From contig JACKBV010000021.1 of NCBI GenBank assembly GCA_020634315.1, forward strand, positions 1 through 64,000: a DNA stretch of 64,000 nucleotides. The letters run 5' to 3'. The stretch is from Ardenticatenaceae bacterium. Its GTDB lineage: Bacteria > Chloroflexota > Anaerolineae > Promineifilales > Promineifilaceae. Shown piece by piece: positions 17,394 to 26,755 of this stretch; the first letter of the stretch is position 1; every line of letters starts with the position of its first letter. Under the pieces are notes generated by a model that was not told the origin of the DNA, made no database searches, and was given only the letters and a program-made list of their open reading frames with translations. A program made the translations under genes and the position numbers.

Positions 17394-19649
17394 ATGGAAG
17401 GTGCATTCGGATTCGCTCCCCTGTTATTGGTCTTCCCGGCTGTGGGTGTGTTGTTTAACACCTTTGCGGGTCGGCGACTGGTGCAGGCTGACCGTAAAAC
17501 GGGCGAGATGTACTCAGGTTGGTTTGCCAGCTTGATGGCTTTTAGCGCGTTTTTGGTGGCTGTGGTGCTGTTGTTTTCTTTGCGAGGCCATGATTTCCAT
17601 GCAGAGGTGGTGACGCTATTTGATTGGTTTAATGTGCCGTCGGCTAATTTCCACATTCCCTGGGCAATTCAGGTGGATACGCTGTCGGTGACGATGATGC
17701 TGGTGGTGACAGGGGTGGGGACGCTCATCCATATTTATGCCATTGGCTATATGCATGGCGATCCTGGTTTTCACCGCTTTTTTGCTTACTTGAACCTGTT
17801 TCTTTTCTTCATGCTAATCCTGGTTAGTGGCAGCACTTATCTGATGCTGTTTGTGGGCTGGGAAGGTGTGGGGCTTTGCTCGTACTTGTTGATTGGCTTT
17901 TGGTTTGATCGCCAAAATGAGGAAGGCAAGGCGATGAATGCGGACGCTGGTCGTAAGGCGTTCGTTGTTAACCGCGTGGGCGATTTTGCCATGGTGCTGG
18001 CGATGATTTTGCTGTTTTGGACGTTTAAGTCGCTGGATTTTGGCACGATTTTTAGTGGCGCGGTGGAATTGTTTGAAGCAGGGCATGGCGTGGAATTGTT
18101 TGGGATGGAAATGAGTGTGGGTGCGGTGTTAACGGCCGTTACCTTTCTCTTCCTTCTTGGTGCAGCAGGTAAATCGGCACAAATTCCCTTCTATGTCTGG
18201 CTGCCGGACGCGATGGCTGGCCCGACACCTGTTTCGGCGCTCATTCATGCGGCAACAATGGTCACGGCTGGTGTGTACTTAATGGTACGCAGCAATGTGC
18301 TGTTGGAGATTGCACGGGAAAGCACACGGCTAGGTGTTGAAGGCGCGAATGTTTTAGGTCTGGCTTCGCCAGATTGGATTGCGCTCACTGGTGCGGCAAC
18401 GGCCGTTCTCGCCGGTCTGATCGCCTTTACCCAGTTTGACATCAAGAAAGTGTTGGCTTACTCCACTGTCAGCCAGCTTGGCTTTATGGTCGCGGCAGCG
18501 GGCATGGGCGCTTATGTGGCGGCTATGTTCCACCTCATCACGCACGCTTTCTTCAAAGCACTGCTCTTCTTGAGTTCTGGTTCTGTCATTCATGGCATGG
18601 AGCATGGGCACCATCATTTGCATGAACACAGCCATGGACATGATGCCCATCATGAAGAGGAGAAGTTTGATCCGCAAGATATGCGCACAATGGGCGGCCT
18701 ACGCAGCAAAATGCCGACAACCTTTGCCGTGTACATGGTTGGGTCATTGGCTTTGGCCGGTATTTTCCCGCTGGCCGGTTTTTGGTCGAAGGATGAGATT
18801 TTGGCACATGCCAGCGCCAATCACGGCACGGTATTTACCGTCGTTTACTGGATGTTGACGATTGCCGCTTTTTGCACCGCTTTTTATATGGGGCGGCAAA
18901 TCAAGATGGTTTTCTTTGGTGCGCCGCGTCATGAAGCTGCCAAACATGCTTCCGAAAGCCCTCCGTTGATGACGACCCCGTTGATTGTCCTGGCTGCTTT
19001 GGCTGTTTTAGGCGGACTGCTAAACTTCCCGTTTTTTGGCGAATCAGCCTTTGAAACGGCGGAAGAAACGCACAATTTCGGCATTTTCTTGGGACTGGAG
19101 CATTGGTTGGAGCATTCTATCCCGACTTTTGAGTTGACGACAGAAGGGATTGTTCAGATGCCGCACACCCCAACCTGGCTGCAATTAAGTGTGGCTGGTA
19201 TCTCGACGGTGCTGGCGCTGGCGGCTTTGGGAGCGTCCATTTTTGTGGTATATCGCAACCGGCCGCAAACGGCCGATGAGCGCGACCCGCTGCAAAGCAC
19301 GCCTATCTGGTGGTTTGCCATTTTGCCTTTTGAGTGGTTTTACATGCACACGGTTGTGCCCGCTTTCAAGGGGTCGGCGCGCTGGCTGGCGGAGGTGCTG
19401 GATGGCGCGTTCTGGCACGATTTTGTGCATAATAATGTGGTTCGAGATTTGTTTGTTGGCTTTGCCAAGTTCTCAGCCACTGTGTTGGATGCAAATGGCG
19501 TGGACGGTCTGGTGAATGGAAGCGGCCGTTTCGTCCGTTACGTTGGTTCAGTTGTTCGTAAAACGCAAACTGGCTATGCCCGTAATTACGCTCTTGGCGT
19601 TTTCTTGGGCACAGTCCTTCTTTTGGCGTACTTCATTTTTGCTAACTAA
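17394..19649 (+). CDS. nuoL: NADH-quinone oxidoreductase subunit L
   Basis: Large antiporter-like proton-pumping subunit, 751 residues, with the long lateral helix expected at the C-terminus. Signatures include LFVGWEGVGLCSYLLIGFW and GPTPVSALIHAATMVTAGVY. Near residues 400-425, in the loop after SSGSVIHGMEHG, there is a histidine-rich insert (11 His in 21 residues) before the conserved QDMRTMGGL. The following gene is nuoM, 23 nt on. Confidence 0.97.
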   Translation: MEGAFGFAPLLLVFPAVGVLFNTFAGRRLVQADRKTGEMYSGWFASLMAFSAFLVAVVLLFSLRGHDFHAEVVTLFDWFNVPSANFHIPWAIQVDTLSVTMMLVVTGVGTLIHIYAIGYMHGDPGFHRFFAYLNLFLFFMLILVSGSTYLMLFVGWEGVGLCSYLLIGFWFDRQNEEGKAMNADAGRKAFVVNRVGDFAMVLAMILLFWTFKSLDFGTIFSGAVELFEAGHGVELFGMEMSVGAVLTAVTFLFLLGAAGKSAQIPFYVWLPDAMAGPTPVSALIHAATMVTAGVYLMVRSNVLLEIARESTRLGVEGANVLGLASPDWIALTGAATAVLAGLIAFTQFDIKKVLAYSTVSQLGFMVAAAGMGAYVAAMFHLITHAFFKALLFLSSGSVIHGMEHGHHHLHEHSHGHDAHHEEEKFDPQDMRTMGGLRSKMPTTFAVYMVGSLALAGIFPLAGFWSKDEILAHASANHGTVFTVVYWMLTIAAFCTAFYMGRQIKMVFFGAPRHEAAKHASESPPLMTTPLIVLAALAVLGGLLNFPFFGESAFETAEETHNFGIFLGLEHWLEHSIPTFELTTEGIVQMPHTPTWLQLSVAGISTVLALAALGASIFVVYRNRPQTADERDPLQSTPIWWFAILPFEWFYMHTVVPAFKGSARWLAEVLDGAFWHDFVHNNVVRDLFVGFAKFSATVLDANGVDGLVNGSGRFVRYVGSVVRKTQTGYARNYALGVFLGTVLLLAYFIFAN

Positions 19650-19672
19650 GGGAGAGAGGAGAAAGAGACATC

Positions 19673-21181
19673 ATGCTAACCCTTGTCACGTTCTTCCCTG
19701 TACTCGGCGCAGTCATCATTCTGCTGCTGAAATTGTTTAAGAAAGAATCTGATCTGCTCGTCAAACAGCTTGCTGTAGGCACAGCCATCGTCACCTTTGG
19801 GTTGTCCATTGCCTTGTTGACACAGTTCAATCCGGCACTCGGTGGCTTGCAGCTGGAAAACAAGGCAGACTGGATTCCATCATGGGGCATTAGTTACTAC
19901 TTGGGCATTGATGGCCTCAGCATTCTCATGGTATTGCTGACGACCTTCATCTCTATGTTAGCCATCGCTTCATCGTGGACTGCTATTAAAGAGCAGGTAA
20001 TGCAGTATTACATCTTCATGCTGTTGTTGGAAGCCGGCATGTTGGGCGTTTTTCTGGCACAGGATTTGTTCCTCTTTTACATTTTCTGGGAATTCACGCT
20101 CATTCCGATGTACTTCCTCATCGGTATTTGGGGTGGCAAGAACCGCATTTATGCCTCCATTAAGTTCTTCCTTTATACGATGGCCGGGTCGCTGCTCATG
20201 CTGCTGGCGATTTTGTACATGGGCATTACCAACGAGACTTTCTCGCTGCCGGAATTGATTGCCGGGCGCTCTGCTTTTGCCGCCGTCGCCGTACAAAACA
20301 CCTTGTTCCTTGGCTTCGCGATTGCTTTTGCGATTAAGGTGCCGGTGTTCCCGTTCCATTCCTGGCTTCCCGACGCACACACGGAAGCGCCAACCGCTGG
20401 TTCGATTATTCTGGCAGGCGTGCTGCTGAAGATGGGAACGTATGGCTTCATTCGCTTTAATCTGCCACTTTTCCCGGAGGCGGCTTACCATTATGCGCCT
20501 ATGATTGCTGTGTTGGCGATTATCGGCATTATTTATGGGGCGATTGTTTCCTTCCCACAAAAAGATGTGAAGAAGCTGGTAGCTTATTCCAGTATCAGCC
20601 ATCTTGGTTTTGTCATGCTCGGCATTTTCTCCTTGAATGAGGCAGGTTTGCAAGGCGCGATTTTGCAAGGGGTTAATCATGGCTTGAGCACGGGAGCGCT
20701 GTTCTTCCTGGTTGGTATCATTTACGAGCAGCGGCACACGCGCATGATGTCTGACTTTGGTGGGCTGTGGAAGGCAATGCCGGTGTTTGCCGTCCTGTCA
20801 TTGATTGTGACGCTGTCGAGTATGGGGCTGCCCGGCTTGAATGGCTTTGTGGGCGAGTTTACGATTTTGCTCGGCTCGATGGGGGCATCGTCGTTGGGTT
20901 CGCACTCCTGGATTTACACCGCTTTTGCCACGACTGGCGTCATTTTAGCGGCCGTTTATTTGTTGTGGATGTTCCAAAATGTCTTTATGGGGCCGTTAGA
21001 TAAAGAAGAAAACAAGAAGTTGCGTGACATCAACGGTGGCGAACTGGCGATTATGCTCTCCTTCTTGCTCTTCATCTTCTGGATTGGTATTGCTCCGGCT
21101 GCTTATTTTGGTTTGATGGATAGCACCGTAGCGAAACTGGTGGCAGATTTGCTGTCTGCTGCGCCGCTCGTATTACATTAA
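19673..21181 (+). CDS. nuoM: NADH-quinone oxidoreductase subunit M
   Basis: Antiporter-like proton-pumping subunit, 502 residues, about 14 helices. YYLGIDGLSILMVLLTTF, FWEFTLIPMYFLIGIWGG, FPFHSWLPDAHTEAPTAGS and SMGLPGLNGFVGEF are NuoM landmarks with the key glutamate and lysines. A strong terminator follows directly, so the main nuo transcript probably ends here, before nuoN. Confidence 0.97.
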   Translation: MLTLVTFFPVLGAVIILLLKLFKKESDLLVKQLAVGTAIVTFGLSIALLTQFNPALGGLQLENKADWIPSWGISYYLGIDGLSILMVLLTTFISMLAIASSWTAIKEQVMQYYIFMLLLEAGMLGVFLAQDLFLFYIFWEFTLIPMYFLIGIWGGKNRIYASIKFFLYTMAGSLLMLLAILYMGITNETFSLPELIAGRSAFAAVAVQNTLFLGFAIAFAIKVPVFPFHSWLPDAHTEAPTAGSIILAGVLLKMGTYGFIRFNLPLFPEAAYHYAPMIAVLAIIGIIYGAIVSFPQKDVKKLVAYSSISHLGFVMLGIFSLNEAGLQGAILQGVNHGLSTGALFFLVGIIYEQRHTRMMSDFGGLWKAMPVFAVLSLIVTLSSMGLPGLNGFVGEFTILLGSMGASSLGSHSWIYTAFATTGVILAAVYLLWMFQNVFMGPLDKEENKKLRDINGGELAIMLSFLLFIFWIGIAPAAYFGLMDSTVAKLVADLLSAAPLVLH

Positions 21182-21188
21182 TTGTTAT

Positions 21189-21237
21189 GGCAGTCAGGTG
21201 GCCGTTTTGTTTGGTTACCTGACTGCCTTATTTTTTG
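21189..21237 (+). terminator. Intrinsic terminator after nuoM
   Basis: The 11-bp stem GGCAGTCAGGT (21189-21199) / ACCTGACTGCC (21217-21227) is followed by TTATTTTTT. It separates nuoA-M from the phosphodiesterase, molybdopterin oxidoreductase and nuoN. Confidence 0.92.
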
Positions 21238-21248
21238 ACTCTCCCGCC

Positions 21249-22067
21249 ATGCAGCCAATAGAACCGCTTTATTTTGTGCATATTAGCGACACGCATTTTG
21301 GCCCGACGCGGGAGTATGTGCGGCATGGGATACGGCCGTTTCCCTGTGCCGCCGCGATGGTGGAAACCATCAACGCATTGCCCCACCGTCCCGATTTTGT
21401 CATTCACACGGGTGACGTAACCACCGACCCGCATCCCGCCGCCTATGCGCTGGCGCGTGAGGTGTTAGATAGGCTTGACGTGCCTGTGTATTACGTGACG
21501 GGGAATCATGATACGGCCGTTGCCATTCAACAATTTCTGCCTATGGGACCCAAGCAGATGTTGAGTGACGCCCCTGACGTTCTCAGCTACGCCTTTGAAA
21601 TGAAGGGATACCGCTTTGTGGTGTTAGACATGCGTGGCCCGGACGAAATGGATCCACATGGGCTGCTTTCTCCTGAACAACTCGCTGTGATACGCCAGGA
21701 AGCGCAAGCCGAAGGGCCGCCCTTAACTGTTTTTATCCATTTTCCTGTGCATCCGCTCAATTCCCTTTGGATGGATCGCAATATGCTAATCATTGGCGGG
21801 CCAGAATTGCATCGGACATTGCTGCCCGCGCGGGAACGGCTGCGCGGCGTCTTTTATGGGCATGTGCATCAAAGTATGCAAACCATGCGCGATGGCATTT
21901 TGTATGTTGCCGTTCCCAGCACCTTTGCCCAGTTTACTGCCTGGCCGTACGATGATGAGGTGGTCATGGATACGCACTATCCACCCGCCTTCAATTTTGT
22001 GCATTTGCTGCCGCAGCAAACAATTGTGCATCAACATGTGATTAAGAGACCGGAGATTGAAGATTAG
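21249..22067 (+). CDS. Calcineurin-like metallophosphoesterase (CpdA/Icc-type)
   Basis: A dimetal phosphoesterase of the class III cyclic-nucleotide phosphodiesterase type, 272 residues and likely cytoplasmic. The metal-binding motifs appear in order: HISDTHFG near 12, HTGDVT, TGNHD, FIHFPVHPL and GHVHQSMQ. The true substrate cannot be read from sequence; cAMP and other phosphodiesters are possible. The ATG at 21249 is preferred because an upstream in-frame start would lie inside the terminator loop. No clear ribosome binding site is visible. It sits oddly inside the nuo gene order, 22 nt upstream of the molybdopterin oxidoreductase. Confidence 0.88.
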   Translation: MQPIEPLYFVHISDTHFGPTREYVRHGIRPFPCAAAMVETINALPHRPDFVIHTGDVTTDPHPAAYALAREVLDRLDVPVYYVTGNHDTAVAIQQFLPMGPKQMLSDAPDVLSYAFEMKGYRFVVLDMRGPDEMDPHGLLSPEQLAVIRQEAQAEGPPLTVFIHFPVHPLNSLWMDRNMLIIGGPELHRTLLPARERLRGVFYGHVHQSMQTMRDGILYVAVPSTFAQFTAWPYDDEVVMDTHYPPAFNFVHLLPQQTIVHQHVIKRPEIED

Positions 22068-22088
22068 AGATTGTCTTCAAGCTTGTAA

Positions 22089-24179
22089 ATGCTCATGAGT
22101 ACCTCTGTCAAAGTTTACGGCGTTTGCCCCCATGACTGCCCGGACACCTGTGGTGTGATTACCGAGGTGGAAAACGGCCGTGCCGTGAAATTTTACGGCA
22201 GTCCGGATCATCCTGTCACGCGGGGGTGGCTGTGTGCCAAGGTACGGCCGTATCTCGAACACGTCTACCATCCCGACCGGCTGCAATATCCGCTGCGTCG
22301 TGTTGGCGCCAAAGGGAGCGGAGAGTGGCAGCGCATCAGTTGGGACGAGGCTGTTGCTGAGATTGGGCAGCGCTGGCGGGCGATCATTGCCGAGTATGGC
22401 GCAGAGGCGATTTTGCCTTACAGCTACAGCGGCACATTGGGTATGGTGCAAATGGGCGCAGCCAGCACACGCTTTTGGAATCGGCTCGGTGCGAGCCAGT
22501 TGCAGCGCTCTATTTGTGGCGCGGCGGCTGAATTTGCCGTGAAGATGACGCTCGGCGCACGTTACTGCCAGCCATATGAGCATGTGCAGCACAGTAAATT
22601 GGTGATTGTCTGGGGGCATAATCCGGTGAGCACCGCCCCCCATTTCATGCCCTTTTTGCGCGACGCGCAGCGTAATGGCACGCAGTTGGTTGTGATTGAC
22701 CCGCGGCGCACGCGCACGGCCGTTGGCGCAGACTGGCACATTGCCCCGAAACCGGCCACCGATAGCGCCTTGGCTTTGGGCATGGCGCACGTCATTGTGG
22801 AAGAAGGGCTGCACGACGAGGAATGGCTCAACGCTTATACGGTTGGTTGGCCGCAGTTGCGGGCGCGATTGGCGGATTATCCACCGCAGCGCGTGGCGCA
22901 AATTACCGGCGTCGCGGCAGCGGACATTGTGAAATTGGCGCGTCTCTATGCCACCACACAACCGGCCCTCATTAAAATGGCGGATGGCTTGCAGCGCCAT
23001 CGCACGGGTGGGCAAACGGTGCGGGCTATTTGCGCATTGCCCGCCTTGACCGGGCAATATGGGCAGCGCGGTGGTGGATTGGCTTACACCACGAGTGGGT
23101 ATGTGCAGTGGGACGGCCGTTCCCTGGCTCATTGGCAGGATTCGCCGCCGTTAGGGCGTATGGTGAACATGAACCGCCTCGGCGCGGCGCTGCTGGGTGA
23201 GGTAAGTGATCCGCCTCTCAAAAGTTTGTATGTTTTTGGCAGTAATCCGGCGGCAATTGCGCCTCATGCGGGCAAGGTGGTAGCCGGGTTGCGGCGCGAA
23301 GATTTGTTTACGGTGGTGCATGAGCTGTTTATGACGGATACGGCCGTTTACGCCGACATCGTTCTCCCTGCTACCTCGCAGTTAGAGCATGTGGATTGCC
23401 ATAAAGCCTATGGGCATACGGTGTTGAGTTACAACACACCGGCCATTCCGCCGTTAGGCGAGGCAAAAAGCAATTGGGATGTGATGCGTTTGCTGGCGGC
23501 GGAGATGGGTTTTACGGAGCCATGGTTGCAGCAAACGGCCGATGAGGTGATTGACGAGGTGTTAACGGAAACGGCCGTGACCAATCCGGCCTTGCAAGGC
23601 GTCACACACGCGCGTTTGCAAACAGAAGGCTCTATTCTGCTGCAATTTACGCCGGAGACGCCATTTGCCGATATGCGCTTTCCCACAGCCAGCGGCAAAG
23701 TGGAATTGTACAGTGCGCACATGGCTGATATGGGGCTGGATCCGCTGCCGGGTTACACAGCGTCTGCTGATGATGGCACAGATGGCCGACAATCGCCCAA
23801 TGGGCAGTTTGCGCCAGAAGGGGCGTTGACGTTGATCAGCGCCGCCGCGCATCACTTTGTGACGAGCAGCTTTGCCAATCGCGATGATATGTTGCAGCGC
23901 GAGGGCGATCCATTTATCGAGATTCATCCCACCGACGCGGCTGCGCGTGGGATTGTGGCAGGGGAGCGGGTGATTGTGGAAAACGGCCGTGGCTGGTGCG
24001 AACTAACGGCCAAAGTAACCGAAGCTGTGCGCCCCGGCGTTGTTGCCTCTCCCAAAGGGCGCTGGAGCCGCTTGCAAGCAGGCGACCGCAACGTCAACTG
24101 GCTCACATCTGACGCCCTGGCAGACATGGCCGGGCAAAGCACCTTCCACAGTAATCAGGTGTGGATCCGTAAGCGGTAG
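22089..24179 (+). CDS. Molybdopterin-dependent oxidoreductase (DMSO reductase family)
   Basis: A single-chain bis-MGD molybdenum enzyme of 696 residues with no Tat or Sec signal, so cytoplasmic. The 4Fe-4S ligands are C13, C17, C21 and C49 (CPHDCPDTC, GWLCAK). Domain order is the usual one: 4Fe-4S, Mo-binding (VIWGHNP, VVIDPRRTRTA) and a C-terminal dinucleotide-binding beta barrel (residues about 560-690). C143 (RSICGAAAEF) is at or near the position of the Mo ligand in relatives. The substrate is unknown. There is no dedicated electron-transfer or membrane subunit next to it. Its stop codon lies inside the first unit of a heptamer repeat array. Confidence 0.88.
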   Translation: MLMSTSVKVYGVCPHDCPDTCGVITEVENGRAVKFYGSPDHPVTRGWLCAKVRPYLEHVYHPDRLQYPLRRVGAKGSGEWQRISWDEAVAEIGQRWRAIIAEYGAEAILPYSYSGTLGMVQMGAASTRFWNRLGASQLQRSICGAAAEFAVKMTLGARYCQPYEHVQHSKLVIVWGHNPVSTAPHFMPFLRDAQRNGTQLVVIDPRRTRTAVGADWHIAPKPATDSALALGMAHVIVEEGLHDEEWLNAYTVGWPQLRARLADYPPQRVAQITGVAAADIVKLARLYATTQPALIKMADGLQRHRTGGQTVRAICALPALTGQYGQRGGGLAYTTSGYVQWDGRSLAHWQDSPPLGRMVNMNRLGAALLGEVSDPPLKSLYVFGSNPAAIAPHAGKVVAGLRREDLFTVVHELFMTDTAVYADIVLPATSQLEHVDCHKAYGHTVLSYNTPAIPPLGEAKSNWDVMRLLAAEMGFTEPWLQQTADEVIDEVLTETAVTNPALQGVTHARLQTEGSILLQFTPETPFADMRFPTASGKVELYSAHMADMGLDPLPGYTASADDGTDGRQSPNGQFAPEGALTLISAAAHHFVTSSFANRDDMLQREGDPFIEIHPTDAAARGIVAGERVIVENGRGWCELTAKVTEAVRPGVVASPKGRWSRLQAGDRNVNWLTSDALADMAGQSTFHSNQVWIRKR

Positions 24180-24290
24180 ACGGTGGGCGGTAAGCGGTGA
24201 ACGGTAAGCGGTGAACGGTAAACCGATAACCGATAACTGATTACCGATTACCGACAACTGGTTACTGACAATCGAAACTGGTAATATTGT
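24174..24290. repeat. Long heptanucleotide repeat array before nuoN
   Basis: From 24181 the sequence divides cleanly into fifteen 7-mers: CGGTGGG, CGGTAAG, CGGTGAA, CGGTAAG, CGGTGAA, CGGTAAA, CCGATAA, CCGATAA, CTGATTA, CCGATTA, CCGACAA, CTGGTTA, CTGACAA, TCGAAAC, TGGTAAT. The unit drifts gradually along the array. The upstream gene ends inside it. Confidence 0.9.
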
Positions 24291-24323
24291 GAAACTAAGA
24301 TCAAAGCAAGCAAAGGGCTGATT

Positions 24324-25814
24324 ATGGTGTTCCAAGTTCCATCACTATATTTTGTAATCATTTCCCCGGTACTTATTGTCATAGGTTGGGGGATGTTGTT
24401 GATGTTGTTGGAGTTCTTTATTCCTGAAGAGCGCAAAGGGTGGTACACCTGGTTAAGCCTGGTGGGATTGGTGTTGGCATTTGTGCAGACAATGGCCTTG
24501 TGGGGCTATGAAGGCGGCACATTTACGCCGGTAGGCGGCCATCCAATGGTTGTGGTGGACAATTATGCCAATTTCCTCAACCTTATTTTCCTGATCACGG
24601 GCGGCTTAACCATTTTGCTTTCCATGAGTTATTTGCGGCGTTTTGATATGGATAAGCCGGAATATTACATGCTGCTGCTCTTTTCTTTGAGCGGCATGAT
24701 GCTCATGGGCATGGCAAATGATTTGATTCTGGTCTTTTTAGCGCTGGAACTGTTGTCTATTCCGCTTTATATCATGTCCGGGTTAGCCTGGCCGCGTCCT
24801 GAGTCGGAAGAGTCGGCGATGAAATATTTCTTGTTGGGCGCGTTTTCTTCCGGCGTTTTTGTGTTTGGTATTGCTTTGACCTATGGCGCGACCGGTTCGA
24901 CGGCATTGCCAGATGTTTTGGCCGGAATCAGCGGCAGTGGATCGCTTGGTATGGCTGGTGTGGCGATGATGCTGGTTGGTTTGGGCTTTAAGGTTGCCGC
25001 TGCGCCATTCCACATGTGGACGCCCGACGTTTACGAAGGTGCGCCAACGGTGGTCACGGCTTTTATGTCGGTGGGGGCCAAAGTGGGCGGTTTTGCGGCC
25101 ATGCTGCGCATTTTCTTGACGGCGCTGCCGCAAATTGAGGCCACCTGGGTTCCGGCTGTGGCGGTGTTGGCGGCGTTGACCCTGTTGGTGGGTAATATCG
25201 TGGCCCTTATGCAGAGCAATATCAAGCGTATGTTGGCCTATTCGAGCATTGCCCATGCCGGGTATATCATGATTGCGGTGGCGGCGAGCGGCAGTTCGCC
25301 ACAAGGATTGAGCGCGGCGCTGTTTTACATGTTGGCCTATTTGTTTACGAATATGGGCGCGTTTGCCATTGTCATTGCCATGGAGCGCAAATATGGCGAG
25401 GGTCTGGCGCTGGACGATTACAAAGGGCTGGCAAAACGGCATCCGTTGATGGCGCTGGCGATGGCTTATTTTATGCTGTCGTTGACGGGTGTGCCGCCGA
25501 CAGGTGGTTTCTCTGGCAAGTTTTATGTTTTCCGTGCTGCAATTGAAGCATCCAGTGACGGCTCTAGCTTGCTCTGGCTGGTGATTATTGGCGTGTTGAC
25601 CAGTGTTATTTCCGGTTATTATTACCTGCGTGTGGTGTATTTGATGTACATGACGGATGGGGAAGCGGAGATGGTGGAACTGCGTTGGCCGCTGAAAACG
25701 GCCGTTGCTATCACGGTTCTGGCGACTGTCATTCTCGGCTTTATGCCGGGCGCATGGTTTGACGTGACGCGCGATGTGGTGCTAAATAGCGTGATGGCGC
25801 TGGCTGGCGGATAA
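24324..25814 (+). CDS. nuoN: NADH-quinone oxidoreductase subunit N
   Basis: The third antiporter-like proton-pumping subunit, 496 residues and about 14 helices. LVFLALELLSIPLYIMSGLA, FKVAAAPFHMWTPDVYEGAP and SLTGVPPTGGFSGKFYVF are NuoN signatures. It is displaced from nuoM by a terminator and two unrelated genes. It therefore needs readthrough or its own promoter; none is obvious in the repeat-filled spacer. Confidence 0.97.
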   Translation: MVFQVPSLYFVIISPVLIVIGWGMLLMLLEFFIPEERKGWYTWLSLVGLVLAFVQTMALWGYEGGTFTPVGGHPMVVVDNYANFLNLIFLITGGLTILLSMSYLRRFDMDKPEYYMLLLFSLSGMMLMGMANDLILVFLALELLSIPLYIMSGLAWPRPESEESAMKYFLLGAFSSGVFVFGIALTYGATGSTALPDVLAGISGSGSLGMAGVAMMLVGLGFKVAAAPFHMWTPDVYEGAPTVVTAFMSVGAKVGGFAAMLRIFLTALPQIEATWVPAVAVLAALTLLVGNIVALMQSNIKRMLAYSSIAHAGYIMIAVAASGSSPQGLSAALFYMLAYLFTNMGAFAIVIAMERKYGEGLALDDYKGLAKRHPLMALAMAYFMLSLTGVPPTGGFSGKFYVFRAAIEASSDGSSLLWLVIIGVLTSVISGYYYLRVVYLMYMTDGEAEMVELRWPLKTAVAITVLATVILGFMPGAWFDVTRDVVLNSVMALAGG

Positions 25815-25839
25815 CATCGCTATTTGTTTTGTTGATTGT

Positions 25840-25878
25840 GAAACGGCCGTTTCCTCATCGGAAACGGCCGTTTTTTGT
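25840..25878. terminator. Bidirectional terminator built from two ACGGCCGT palindromes
   Basis: AAACGGCCGTTTCC (25841-25854) pairs with GGAAACGGCCGTTT (25860-25873) around a 5-nt loop, followed by T-rich sequence. It lies between the convergent nuoN and DUF72 genes. Each arm is itself the genome's iterated palindrome. Confidence 0.88.
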
Positions 25879-25902
25879 TACCAGGATGGTGTGAGCAGGA
25901 GT

Positions 25903-26688
25903 CTAAAAGAGGCGGCCTTGCTGCAACGGCCGTATCTCTTCCCGCTGCACCCCCACAATCTCCTTAAACTTATTGCATGTCGCTGGCGAAAAACCGGCAT
26001 AATCATTGTTGAAGAAGGCGTAAACGGCCGTTACCTCGGCCAAATGCGGCTGAATTTGTGCATACCATGCTTGCAAATCGGCCGTTTTGTCCGCCAACTC
26101 GCGATCTTTGCTGGCGTATTGACCATGTGGGCCGATGAAGCGCAGATAGAGAAAGTCGGTGGTGCGGTGCAGCTTTTTCGGCAGGTGGATGTAATCGGCG
26201 GCGATCCAGCAGAGGTTGTGTTGGGACAAGAGAACGGCCGTTTCCGGCCGGTGCCACGACATGTGGCGAAACTCCACCGCAAAGCGCAAATCTTTGGGCA
26301 GTTGGGGCAGAAATTTGACCAACGCGCCCGCCTCGTCAAAGGTGAAATCAGGGGGGAATTGCAGCACAATGGGGCCAAGATTGTCGCCCAACAACCGCAT
26401 CGTTTCCAGGAAAGTGGCAAACGTCGTCTCTGCCTCATGCAGGCGTAAGTCATGCGTAATGTGGCGCGGCACTTTCGGCGTGATTTTGAAATGGGGGGAA
26501 GTTATCTGCCGCCAGCGCTGCACGGTGTTCACCGCTGGCGTGGCATAAAAAGTAGAATCCATCTCCACCGCGTTGAAGCGCTGGCTGTAATACCCTAAAA
26601 ATTGGTGCTGCGGCATCCCCGCCGGGTAAAAAACGCCATTGCGCCACTGCTCATAGGCAAAACCCATTGTGCCAAGATACCAATCCAT
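25903..26688 (-). CDS. DUF72 family protein (YecE-like)
   Basis: A TIM-barrel protein of the widespread DUF72 family, 261 residues, function unknown. Recognised from GTMGFAYEQWRNGVFYP, VEMDSTFYATPA, LQFPPDFTF, AVEFRHMSW and the C-terminal AFFNNDYAGFSPATCNKF. The start at 26688 is chosen because the reading frame further upstream runs through ctaA and the repeat spacer, and DUF72 proteins start with this 'GTxGF' segment. Confidence 0.9.
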   Translation of the reverse strand: MDWYLGTMGFAYEQWRNGVFYPAGMPQHQFLGYYSQRFNAVEMDSTFYATPAVNTVQRWRQITSPHFKITPKVPRHITHDLRLHEAETTFATFLETMRLLGDNLGPIVLQFPPDFTFDEAGALVKFLPQLPKDLRFAVEFRHMSWHRPETAVLLSQHNLCWIAADYIHLPKKLHRTTDFLYLRFIGPHGQYASKDRELADKTADLQAWYAQIQPHLAEVTAVYAFFNNDYAGFSPATCNKFKEIVGVQREEIRPLQQGRLF

Positions 26689-26700
26689 AGCGGTTATCAA

Positions 26701-26755
26701 GGGTTGGGAATTGGGGATCGGGTCACCGACAGCCAATTCCCGATTCCCGATTACG
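26701..26755. repeat. Inverted heptamer-type repeat between ctaA and the DUF72 gene
   Basis: The arm GGGAATTGGGGATCGGG is followed by CAATTCCCGATTCCCGATTA, which is largely its complement, giving a hairpin. The ctaA stop codon (26751-26753) lies within the second arm. Confidence 0.7.

Noticed and set aside
24174..24290. CRISPR array
   Set aside because: The unit is 7 nt without spacers; period and drift do not fit repeat-spacer structure, and no cas genes are present.
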